From positions 1-64,000 of the forward strand of contig NZ_BIXY01000016.1 of NCBI RefSeq assembly GCF_008326305.1: a stretch of 64,000 bases of DNA. Direction: 5' to 3'. The DNA is from Dictyobacter arantiisoli (GTDB taxonomy: Bacteria > Chloroflexota > Ktedonobacteria > Ktedonobacterales > Ktedonobacteraceae). Under the pieces are notes generated by a model. That model saw only the letters and a list, made by a program, of their open reading frames with translations. It was not told where the DNA came from and searched no databases. The translations under genes were made by a program, and so were the position numbers. Of this stretch, positions 56,740 through 64,000 are shown one piece after another. How positions within the stretch are numbered: position 1 is the first letter of the stretch; every line of letters starts with the position of its first letter.

Positions 56740-56775
56740 AAAAAAATACCAGCACACTTACAAATGTGTACTGGT
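56740..56775 (-). terminator. Terminator-like hairpin in the guaB leader (possible attenuator)
   Basis: A 10-bp stem with one G-U pair (56766-56775 with 56748-56757), 8-nt loop, then ATTTTTTT on the minus strand, immediately before the guaB SD. Smaller hairpins (GAATC...GATTC; CAGG...CCTG; CCCGCGAGGG) lie upstream and could form an alternative fold. Confidence 0.55.
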
Positions 56776-56981
56776 CCCTCGCGGGTTAAACAGGTTAACA
56801 CCTGACAGCTTATCTTGAAGAATCTAAGATTCACGTCGTAATTTTTTGATAGTGTAACATCTAGCGTAAGTAAACGTCAAATAGCGGGCCGCACAACGCG
56901 AATAGAGGATGAGAATTTGTGAGAAGAATGAGAGATACAGGCAATAGAACAGTGCAGAGAGTAACCTCTGCTATAAAGCTG

Positions 56982-57047
56982 AGGGCATGCCTGGCAAAAC
57001 TCTCGTATGATAACAAGTATCACTGAGAGTTTTGCCAGGCATGCCCT
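56982..57047. repeat. Perfect 23-bp inverted repeat after the Lmo0937-like gene
   Basis: Arms 56982-57004 and 57025-57047 with a 20-nt loop; no clear T run. It lies between the Lmo0937-like stop and the guaB leader. Confidence 0.75.
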
Positions 57048-57070
57048 GAAAAAGTGTCTCCGCCAACTCT

Positions 57071-57238
57071 TTAGAGAGTGCGGCGACCACGAGCCCCCAT
57101 CACCAGATTGTAGATGATAACCACAACAGCGATGATCAGTAAGAGGTGAATCAGGCCACTGGCGACGTGGAATACAGCGAAACCAAGAAGCCACAGCACA
57201 AACAGTACGACGGCGACTGCCCAGAGTAAACCAAGCAT
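57071..57238 (-). CDS. Lmo0937-family small membrane protein
   Basis: A 55-residue protein with two membrane helices, the pattern MLGLLWAVAVVLFVLWLLG then a short loop and IHLLLIIAVVVIIYNL, ending in basic residues. It matches a widespread family of unknown function. AAGGAG precedes the start at 57238; the ORF start at 57256 is not needed. Confidence 0.8.
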   Translation of the reverse strand: MLGLLWAVAVVLFVLWLLGFAVFHVASGLIHLLLIIAVVVIIYNLVMGARGRRTL

Positions 57239-57498
57239 GATACATCTCCTTCTCAAGAAAACTTTAAAGATTTATAATTCCGCTTTTTCTCCATGATATA
57301 TGGGAAAAAGCTTTTTCAATATCTGCTATTTACACGAATGAGTAACCAAAATAGATGCGACTATCAAAAACCAGGGTTGTGATCTAGACAAAAGAGGAGT
57401 TACGCTGTACTTTATACAAAGGATTACCTGGTTTCTTGATATCACCTCATCCTCCCAGGTTGAGTGCAAGAAATAATTGCATATAAGGAGTAACTCTT

Positions 57499-58467
57499 AT
57501 GTCTGCTCATACGCAGACAACGACACAGATGGCTCAGGCCCTGCAAAAGGGCAGTCCAACCATTGTCGTTGGTAATTTCAGCAAAAACTATGGCGCACAT
57601 CGCGTCGTTGATCATTTGAGCTTTTCGGTCCAACCCGGTGAGGTCTTTGCGCTACTTGGTCCCAATGGTGCCGGCAAGACCACCACAGTTGAAACGCTGG
57701 AAGGCTATCGGGCCCCGGATGAGGGTAGTATTCGGGTGCTTGGATTGGATCCCATTCGTCAGGCCCAACAACTCAAGCCGCGCATCGGCGTAATGCTCCA
57801 ACAGGATGGCCTGTATCCAGCCCTGACTGCTCGTGAGGTTCTGCGCCTCTTCGCAGGATACTATGCACATCCACAATCTGTGGATGCCCTCCTGGAACGT
57901 GTCGGGCTTACAGCGGCAAGTAAAACACGCTGCCGCCGCCTCTCAGGTGGTCAAAAACGCCGTCTGGCTCTGGCTGTTGCCTTGATTGGCAATCCAGAAC
58001 TAGTCTTTTTGGATGAGCCAACAGCCGGGATGGATCCTCAGGCACGTCAAACAACCTGGGAAATTATTCGCGAGCTAAAGCGCAGCGGCGTAACCATCCT
58101 GCTTACAACCCATCTGATGGATGAGGCAGAACGCCTGTCAGATCAGGTAGCAATCATCGATCATGGTCAACTCATCGCATTGGATACGCCAGAAAATCTG
58201 ACTGGTGCCAAAAATGCGAATATTGTCCGCTTCGTCGCGCCAGAAGGGCTCGACTGTCAACAACTGGCAGCCTTACCGGGCGTCAAAAAGGCCGAGGAAG
58301 TGCGTGCTGGCAGCTATGTGCTGGAGAGCGATACTATTCCCACCCTGCTGGTTGATTTGACCACCTGGTTGCGGGATCGCAATGTGACGCTCTCTGAATT
58401 GCGCGTAGGTCATGGCTCCCTTGAGGATCTCTTCTTACGTTTAACTGGATCAGAGGTACGAGATTAA
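57499..58467 (+). CDS. ABC transporter ATP-binding protein (DrrA type)
   Basis: A 322-residue ATPase of the ABC-2 exporter class. Walker A GPNGAGKT (about 54-61), signature RLSGGQKRR, Walker B LVFLDEPTAG, and the H-loop TTHLMDEAE. The C-terminal 80 residues resemble the DrrA-type regulatory end. It overlaps functionally with the permease that starts one base after its stop. AAGGAG precedes the ATG. Exported substrate unknown. Confidence 0.94.
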   Translation: MSAHTQTTTQMAQALQKGSPTIVVGNFSKNYGAHRVVDHLSFSVQPGEVFALLGPNGAGKTTTVETLEGYRAPDEGSIRVLGLDPIRQAQQLKPRIGVMLQQDGLYPALTAREVLRLFAGYYAHPQSVDALLERVGLTAASKTRCRRLSGGQKRRLALAVALIGNPELVFLDEPTAGMDPQARQTTWEIIRELKRSGVTILLTTHLMDEAERLSDQVAIIDHGQLIALDTPENLTGAKNANIVRFVAPEGLDCQQLAALPGVKKAEEVRAGSYVLESDTIPTLLVDLTTWLRDRNVTLSELRVGHGSLEDLFLRLTGSEVRD

Positions 58468-58468
58468 C

Positions 58469-59260
58469 ATGGCGACAAACACATCATTAACAACAGCTGA
58501 GATGTCATCCAAAAATACGCCCGCCTCAGCGGGACGCCAGATTCTCAAGCAAACTCAATTTGAGTTGCTCTTAACCAGTCGACGCGGTGAAAATATACTG
58601 GTGACATTGATTATCCCTATCATGCTGCTGATCTTTTTTGCCTCGTTAAAGGTTATTCCCGCCCCTAAAGGTGGAAGCGCCGCAACCGAATTATTACCTG
58701 GTATTTTAGCTATCGCCATTATCGCAGCGGGCATGGTAAATCTGGGCATCGCCACGGCCTATGAGCGTCACTATGGAGTTCTCAAACGTCTGGGCAGTTC
58801 CCCTCTGTCACGCAGTGGACTGATCAGCGCTAAAATCATTTCAATTCTCGCCCTTGAGATCGTACAGGTCGTGTTGCTGATCATTGTCGCAATAGCATTC
58901 TATGGCTGGCGACCAGTCGGCTCACTGCCTATTGCTTTGCTGGCCCTGCTCCTGGGGACGGTTACATTTTCAGCATTGGGATTGGCTATGGCCGGAGGAT
59001 TACGGGCGGAAATGACGTTAGCGGGAGCCAATGCTCTCTTCCTGGTCTTTATCTTGCTCGGGGGCGGCATTTTACCATTAGATCATTTGCCAGCGCCAAT
59101 CGCAGCACTGGCACAACTCTTGCCAGCAGCAGCGTTGACACAGGCGCTCCAACAAACGATGATCGCGGATCAACCATTCCCAACTTATCCGCTGCTCTTG
59201 CTGGCACTCTGGGCAATCATTATTCTCTTTGTAGCAATACGCACCTTTAAGTGGGAGTAG
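58469..59260 (+). CDS. ABC-2 type transporter permease (DrrB type)
   Basis: A 263-residue membrane protein with six helices, partner of the ATPase encoded immediately upstream. Typical features: the cytoplasmic start, RHYGVLKRLGSSPLSR amphipathic segment and the region LFLVFILLGGGILPLDHLP. Together they form a simple exporter for a lipid, drug or natural product. Confidence 0.92.
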   Translation: MATNTSLTTAEMSSKNTPASAGRQILKQTQFELLLTSRRGENILVTLIIPIMLLIFFASLKVIPAPKGGSAATELLPGILAIAIIAAGMVNLGIATAYERHYGVLKRLGSSPLSRSGLISAKIISILALEIVQVVLLIIVAIAFYGWRPVGSLPIALLALLLGTVTFSALGLAMAGGLRAEMTLAGANALFLVFILLGGGILPLDHLPAPIAALAQLLPAAALTQALQQTMIADQPFPTYPLLLLALWAIIILFVAIRTFKWE

Positions 59261-59316
59261 TTTGGTGAGGCCATCTTAGAGATTACATTCGAGGAGGCTT
59301 TGTTCGGGCAGGCGGT

Positions 59317-59353
59317 AGCATCAGATGTAGCTGATCCAGCTACATCTGATGCT
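59317..59353. terminator. Inverted repeat overlapping the end of the VKOR gene
   Basis: A perfect 17-bp stem (59317-59333 with 59337-59353), 3-nt loop. The last four codons and stop of the minus-strand VKOR gene lie in the right arm. It stands between convergent genes. Confidence 0.75.
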
Positions 59354-59867
59354 GCTGCGCGGTAATCTGAGACACAGCCTCTTCCTCTTCGTCGTCCTCA
59401 AACTCACCCTCATCCTCATCTGAAGAGGCTTGTATTAGCTGAAATACAGCTACAAGCAGCATGACAAGCATAATAATGTGCAACGAGGTACACCAGGCGC
59501 AGATCTTTTTTAATTGGACAATCTCTACATAGACCAGGTAGAGGGCAGTTAACATACCAAGGGCAAACCAGATGGTCTGTCCTACTCTCAAGGCCCGCCA
59601 TACAGGCCACACCTTCCAGGCTAATACCGCAAGCACCGCACTCATCAGAAACCAGAGTAAACCCGGGACAGATATCGGAATGCTCGTGCCAGGAACAAAC
59701 GAATAGACGCTCGACAACACGCGCTCACAATCGATCAATCCATTCGTTGAACAGGCAACTGGAGCATTAGCATAATGCGCAACTGTTAAATAAATAGAGA
59801 TTGCCACACCAATGACAGATAGCACAAGAAAGGTGATTTGAGCACCAAAACGCCGGAAATAAGTCAT
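59340..59867 (-). CDS. Vitamin K epoxide reductase (VKOR) family protein
   Basis: A 175-residue membrane protein with four helices that can oxidise partner thiol proteins and pass electrons to quinone. The active-site CAWC is at 123-126, and the loop cysteines are C39 and C47 in the segment VACSTNGLIDCERV. No thioredoxin domain is fused, so a separate partner is needed; the DUF929 protein (33551-34567) is a candidate. The C-terminal tail is very acidic. Confidence 0.92.
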   Translation of the reverse strand: MTYFRRFGAQITFLVLSVIGVAISIYLTVAHYANAPVACSTNGLIDCERVLSSVYSFVPGTSIPISVPGLLWFLMSAVLAVLAWKVWPVWRALRVGQTIWFALGMLTALYLVYVEIVQLKKICAWCTSLHIIMLVMLLVAVFQLIQASSDEDEGEFEDDEEEEAVSQITAQQHQM

Positions 59868-60001
59868 TTAACCCCTCTCCATTGCCATAATGAACCAGTC
59901 AGGATAGCATAATAACACTTCACAATAGGGATAGCATATGCTTTGAACATGGCCTTGTCAATACGTTTTTCGCCTGGAGAGATTATATAGATACAATGGA
60001 A

Positions 60002-61027
60002 TTACGCTTGAGGAGCCGCTCCACTTACCTGTTCGGAAAAATGGCAGGCGGCAAAATGCTCATGGCCCATCTTGGCTTCAAAGGCTGGCTCTATCTCCCG
60101 GCAAATCGACTGTGCCATGGGACAGCGCGTATGAAAACGACAGCCACGTGGCATATGAAATGGACTGGGCAGGTCACCCGATAGGATAATACGCTGCCGC
60201 TTCTTCTCAATTTGTGGATCAGGAATTGGTACCGCCGAGAGCAAGGCTTTCGTATAAGGATGTTGAGGAGCCAGATAGAGTTCATCGCGGTCCGCCAGTT
60301 CAACAATTTTCCCCAGGTACATTACGGCAACACGATCCGCCACGTGGCGCACTACACTTAAATCATGGGAGACAAAAAGATAGGTGAGATGAAATTGCCG
60401 CTGAAGTTGTTGTAATAGATTAAGTACCTGCGCCCGCACCGATACATCCAGAGCGGAAACTGGCTCATCGGCAATGATTAACTGAGGATTGAGCGAGAGC
60501 GCCCTGGCAATGGCAATACGCTGCCGTTGGCCGCCGCTAAATTCATGTGGATAGCGATCCATATACTCGGAACGCAATCCTACCACGCGCAATAACTCTT
60601 CTGTGCGGGAGCGAATCTCCTGTGCCATGCCAGTCTTATAGATATGCATCGGTTCCGCAATCAATGTGCCAATTGTAAAACGCGGATTCAAGGAAGCAAA
60701 AGGATCTTGAAAAATCATCTGCATCTGCTGGCGTATACGCCATAGGGCAGCACCCTGCACCTGAGCGAGATCCTGTCCATCAAAAAACACCTGACCGGCG
60801 GTCGGCTTATATAAGCGTATAATGGTACGTCCAAGCGTTGTTTTACCGGAGCCGCTTTCACCGACCAGACCCAATGTCTTGCCGCGTTCAATGCCAAAGC
60901 TCACCCCATCCACCGCCTGAACATGTCCCACTGTACGTTGCAGTACAATCCCCTTTGTCACAGGAAAATACATTTGAAGATCGCGTACATCCAACAACAG
61001 TTTACTCGCAACCAGTGTATCCACCAT
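60002..61027 (-). CDS. Oligopeptide/dipeptide ABC transporter ATPase (OppF/DppF type)
   Basis: A 341-residue ATPase of the peptide/nickel uptake class. Walker A GESGSGKT (about 53-60), Q-loop [10 protein letters not shown], signature FSGGQRQR, Walker B LIIADEP and the C-terminal oligo_HPY motif with cysteines ([11 protein letters not shown] ... AACHF), which may bind an iron-sulfur cluster. The start at 61027 follows GAGGAG. It is downstream of the OppD-type gene by 36 nt. Permeases and binding protein are missing nearby. Confidence 0.92.
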   Translation of the reverse strand: MVDTLVASKLLLDVRDLQMYFPVTKGIVLQRTVGHVQAVDGVSFGIERGKTLGLVGESGSGKTTLGRTIIRLYKPTAGQVFFDGQDLAQVQGAALWRIRQQMQMIFQDPFASLNPRFTIGTLIAEPMHIYKTGMAQEIRSRTEELLRVVGLRSEYMDRYPHEFSGGQRQRIAIARALSLNPQLIIADEPVSALDVSVRAQVLNLLQQLQRQFHLTYLFVSHDLSVVRHVADRVAVMYLGKIVELADRDELYLAPQHPYTKALLSAVPIPDPQIEKKRQRIILSGDLPSPFHMPRGCRFHTRCPMAQSICREIEPAFEAKMGHEHFAACHFSEQVSGAAPQA

Positions 61028-61063
61028 AATATGGCTCCTCTCTTTTCTTTGGTGCAAGAGTAT

Positions 61064-62113
61064 TTAATCAGTAGCTGTCTGCAAAGCCGCACGCCGCGCC
61101 TGCTGACGTCGTTGTGCGCTAGCTTGCTCCTCGGGATTGGTAATATCAGCCCAGCAAGCTTTACGATGGGTTGATTGCTCAGGCAGAGGAATCAGAGGAG
61201 GCATCGTGCGACAGGCCGCACGTGCGAAGGTACAACGTGGCATAAAAGGGCATCCGGAAGGAGGATGCAACAAATCAGGTGGGGAGCCATCGATGGTATC
61301 CAACTCGTTGCGACGTGCTTCATCTAAACGCGGCACAGAGGAAAGTAATCCCAGTGTGTAGGGATGGCGAGGATGGGCAAATAATTCATCAGTTGGAGCC
61401 TCCTCCACGACCTTCCCGGCATACATCACCACTACCCGATCAGCGATACCAGCTACAACACCCAGATCATGGGTAATCAAGATCAACGATGTCCCAAATT
61501 CCTCGCACACTGAACTGATGAGTTCGAGAATTTGAGCCTGTACCGTCACATCCAGCGCAGTGGTAGGCTCATCCGCAATTAACAGGCGTGGACGACAGGC
61601 CAGGGCCATTGCAATCATCACGCGCTGGCGCATGCCACCGCTAAACTGATGAGGGAAAGCAGCAAAACGCTGCTCAGGTGCAGGAATGCCTACCTGCTCT
61701 AGCAGTGTTATCGCCCGCCGACGTGCCTCGGTTGCATTCAATTTCAGATGAAGCTGTAAGCCTTCAGCAATCTGCTTACCAACTGTCATGGTTGGATTTA
61801 AACATGCAAGCGGATCTTGAAAGATGATCCCTATCTGTCCACCACGGATGCTACGCATTGTTCGTTCAGAAGCAGCGAGCAGATCCTCACCGGCAAACAA
61901 AATGTGTCCGCCAGCATACTCGCCGGGAGGTTGCGCTACCAGGCGCATAATAGAGAGAGCGGTAACACTTTTACCACAACCACTCTCTCCTACCAGGGCT
62001 ACCTTCTCACCAGATCGTACCGCAAAGCTCACCCCATCAACAGCGTGTACATAGCCGGCCCTGGTCTTGAAATAGGTCTGTAAATCCTGTACATCCAACA
62101 GATACTCATTCAA
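61064..62113 (-). CDS. Oligopeptide/dipeptide ABC transporter ATPase (OppD/DppD type)
   Basis: A 349-residue ATPase pairing with the OppF-type one. Walker A GESGCGKS, signature FSGGMRQR, Walker B LLIADEPT and the oligo_HPY end with GCPFMPRC and KACW. I take TTG at 62111-62113 as start because AGAGGAG lies eight bases upstream; the frame extends to a TTG at 62137 without SD. Orphan pair: no binding protein or permease follows or precedes. Confidence 0.9.
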   Translation of the reverse strand: MNEYLLDVQDLQTYFKTRAGYVHAVDGVSFAVRSGEKVALVGESGCGKSVTALSIMRLVAQPPGEYAGGHILFAGEDLLAASERTMRSIRGGQIGIIFQDPLACLNPTMTVGKQIAEGLQLHLKLNATEARRRAITLLEQVGIPAPEQRFAAFPHQFSGGMRQRVMIAMALACRPRLLIADEPTTALDVTVQAQILELISSVCEEFGTSLILITHDLGVVAGIADRVVVMYAGKVVEEAPTDELFAHPRHPYTLGLLSSVPRLDEARRNELDTIDGSPPDLLHPPSGCPFMPRCTFARAACRTMPPLIPLPEQSTHRKACWADITNPEEQASAQRRQQARRAALQTATD

Positions 62114-62249
62114 TTTCAGATCTCCTCTGGCTACCAATACTCGTCGCTACAAACAATGCAACAAAGCCATTCCGCAACCGATCAGGTCGTTTAGAATCAT
62201 ACATAGAAAAAGACGCTGAACGAACAGGAAACATAAAAGCACGTCCGTA

Positions 62250-63929
62250 TCAGGAAGCCCGAGTAACCAGTCCGCGTTCGAGCACCAGATCAATAAAGAG
62301 TGTTTTATAGCCCACCTCATCAAAAAGAATCACCATTTTATCCCCCTCATAGCGTAACACCAGGCCATCACCCCAACTTTTGTGCACGACTTTGGTATTG
62401 ATCGGAAATGGCTGATTGGCAACATCCTCCAGCACAGTAATGCCAGCATCACAATTATCACAATGGGAACACGTCTGAGCATCAATGCTCTCCCCAAAAT
62501 AATTAAGCAGATATTTGCGGCGACAATCCCCAACTTCAGCATAGCAGCGCATCATTTCGATCCGCGAGCGATCAAACTCACGGCGCGAGAGATGAGAGTC
62601 CATAGCTTCCTGGGTGACCTCATCCAGATTCTCAATGATACCATTAGATAAAATTTCACCCGTTGGCAATGTTTTTATGGCGTTACACTCTTGTAGACGA
62701 GTCAGAGCTTCGGTCAACTTTGAACGAGAGAGATGGGTTACCGCACTTAACGCCTGCAATGTTACAGGTTCTGCTAGCTCCTGAATCACGCGCGCAACCA
62801 GTTCCACTTGATCAATATCGATGCGTCCCGCTCCAGCAAAGAAACGATGGATACGCAAGTCCTCGGCGCGATAGAAAAGGATAGCGCGGGCAGGCAAACC
62901 ATCGCGCCCCGCCCGACCGATCTCCTGATAATATGAATCCAGCGAGTCACTGATATCATAATGAAAGACAAAGCGCACATTCGGCTTATCAATTCCCATA
63001 CCAAAGGCCACCGTCGCCACAATCACCTCAATCTCATCCTCCATAAACTGTTGCTGTACCTGCACCCGCTCGGTTGCCCGCATCCCGGCATGATAATATG
63101 CCACTTTGACATCATGTTGCGTTAGCTCTCTCGCAATCTCTTCAGCGTGTTTACGAGTCGCCGTATAGATGATACCAGGCTTTTCCGACTCCAAAACGCG
63201 CTCAATCAACGCCTGCTTCTTATCCGACTCCTTGTGAAAGTGCTCTACACCAAGCCAGATAGTAGGACGATCAAAACCCTGTACGATAATCTGGGGATCA
63301 CGCATCTGGAGTCGTTCAATAATTTCTTCACGCACCAGGGGAGCCGCCGTAGCCGTCAGGGCCACGACAGTAGGATGATCAAGGACATCAATCACAGAAC
63401 TCAGACGGAGATATTCGGGGCGAAAATCATGTCCCCATTCGCTAATACAGTGAGCTTCATCAATCACAAACAGAGCAGGATGGGCATCCTTGAGTTGCTG
63501 AAGTGTATCCTCATTGGTAAATTGTTCTGGAGCAAGGAAAAGATAATTTAACGTGCCATCTTTTAAACGCTCTAACACAGCTTGCCGCTCTGCATCTCGC
63601 ATCGTTGAATTAATAAAGGCAGCATGACCAACCTGTAGATCTTCAATCGACTCTACCTGATCACGCTGTAAAGCAATGAGAGGAGAAACAATAATCGCTG
63701 GCCCCTTCAACATCAAAGTGGTCACCTGATAGATCAAAGATTTCCCTAATCCCGTGGGCAAAATCGCCATTGTATCATGCCCATCGAGAATTGAACGGAT
63801 GGCGGCATCCTGCCCGGGACGCAATTCTTCATAACCAAATTTCTCACGCGTAATACGCTGTAATTGACGCGCATTTTTATGTCGCTTCATACGTGTTTTT
63901 AATTCATCCGCTACTTTGTTATGCCACAT
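62250..63929 (-). CDS. recQ: RecQ-family ATP-dependent DNA helicase
   Basis: A 559-residue 3'-5' DNA helicase. Motif I LPTGLGKS, motif [15 protein letters not shown], motif [16 protein letters not shown] and [10 protein letters not shown] are present. The RecQ zinc-binding region has the Cys set CRRKYLL...CSHCDNC. Instead of an HRDC domain the C-terminus (about 505-559) carries a small SH3-like segment ([23 protein letters not shown]) seen in a subset of RecQ proteins. The sequence beyond 63929 to the window end shows no gene. Confidence 0.95.
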   Translation of the reverse strand: MWHNKVADELKTRMKRHKNARQLQRITREKFGYEELRPGQDAAIRSILDGHDTMAILPTGLGKSLIYQVTTLMLKGPAIIVSPLIALQRDQVESIEDLQVGHAAFINSTMRDAERQAVLERLKDGTLNYLFLAPEQFTNEDTLQQLKDAHPALFVIDEAHCISEWGHDFRPEYLRLSSVIDVLDHPTVVALTATAAPLVREEIIERLQMRDPQIIVQGFDRPTIWLGVEHFHKESDKKQALIERVLESEKPGIIYTATRKHAEEIARELTQHDVKVAYYHAGMRATERVQVQQQFMEDEIEVIVATVAFGMGIDKPNVRFVFHYDISDSLDSYYQEIGRAGRDGLPARAILFYRAEDLRIHRFFAGAGRIDIDQVELVARVIQELAEPVTLQALSAVTHLSRSKLTEALTRLQECNAIKTLPTGEILSNGIIENLDEVTQEAMDSHLSRREFDRSRIEMMRCYAEVGDCRRKYLLNYFGESIDAQTCSHCDNCDAGITVLEDVANQPFPINTKVVHKSWGDGLVLRYEGDKMVILFDEVGYKTLFIDLVLERGLVTRAS

Positions 63930-64000
63930 TACTACTATTTACTCCTCGCATTTTTTCTCCTCATTGTATGTGGGCTGACACATTCCCGCTTGAGAGAGCG

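Overview
The window looks like a chromosomal segment of a Chloroflexota bacterium, most likely of the class Ktedonobacteria. This is inferred from gene content and not from a marker gene: a moderate-GC genome with large intergenic spaces, a ClpC-type unfoldase, an MglA-like GTPase next to two roadblock proteins, a DUF4388 (PATAN) protein, DUF929 plus VKOR disulfide proteins, a SWIM zinc-finger protein, and short palindromic repeats scattered between genes. There is no 16S gene, no clear insertion sequence, no CRISPR array and no phage. Four tRNA genes are present: two identical tRNA-Arg(GCG), tRNA-Glu(TTC) and tRNA-Ser(TGA).

Layout. 1-7 kb: a lone BsuBI/PstI-type nuclease domain, clpC, the tRNA-Arg pair (each with its own promoter), an ArsR-type regulator and aspS. 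7-15.5 kb: a membrane-anchored PP2C phosphatase, an M20-peptidase-like protein that has lost its catalytic residues, and an exopolysaccharide cluster (GT4, polyprenyl glycosylphosphotransferase, GT4). 15.5-24 kb: a small membrane protein, glutaryl-CoA dehydrogenase, a glucosaminidase-like protein, a lipoprotein, a tRNA dihydrouridine synthase and an SRPBCC protein, with two families of short repeats and some very long perfect inverted repeats at gene ends. 24.4-24.9 kb: a promoter, about 430 nt of hairpin-rich DNA without a credible reading frame, and a terminator, which together look like a free-standing RNA gene. 25-36.8 kb: mnmA-lepA, a SWIM protein, an MshA-like glycosyltransferase, a VirB11/CpaF-like ATPase, a histidine phosphatase, DUF929, a VOC protein, tRNA-Glu and moeA. 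36.8-43.5 kb: a sigma54-type AAA+ activator with an altered GAFTGA loop, the DUF4388 protein, tRNA-Ser, a TIM-barrel protein and an ABC-F protein. 43.7-49 kb: a REC-only response regulator followed by a Kdp potassium pump operon (small membrane ORF, kdpF, kdpA, kdpB, kdpC). 49-64 kb: DUF402, HEAT-like, GlsB/YeaQ-like, HAD and (disrupted) EamA genes, the MglA/roadblock cassette, an amidase, guaB, an ABC-2 exporter, VKOR, two Opp/Dpp-type ATPases and recQ.

The genes are mostly housekeeping, transport and envelope functions. Links that can be drawn: the three sugar genes at 11.4-15.4 kb form one surface-polysaccharide unit; mnmA and lepA overlap by ATGA and are probably co-translated; DUF929 and VKOR could form an oxidative-folding pair although 25 kb apart; MglA and its two roadblock partners form a small GTPase switch; kdpFABC appears without kdpDE. 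Most start codons were moved downstream from the longest ORF where a good Shine-Dalgarno (SD) sequence supports it.
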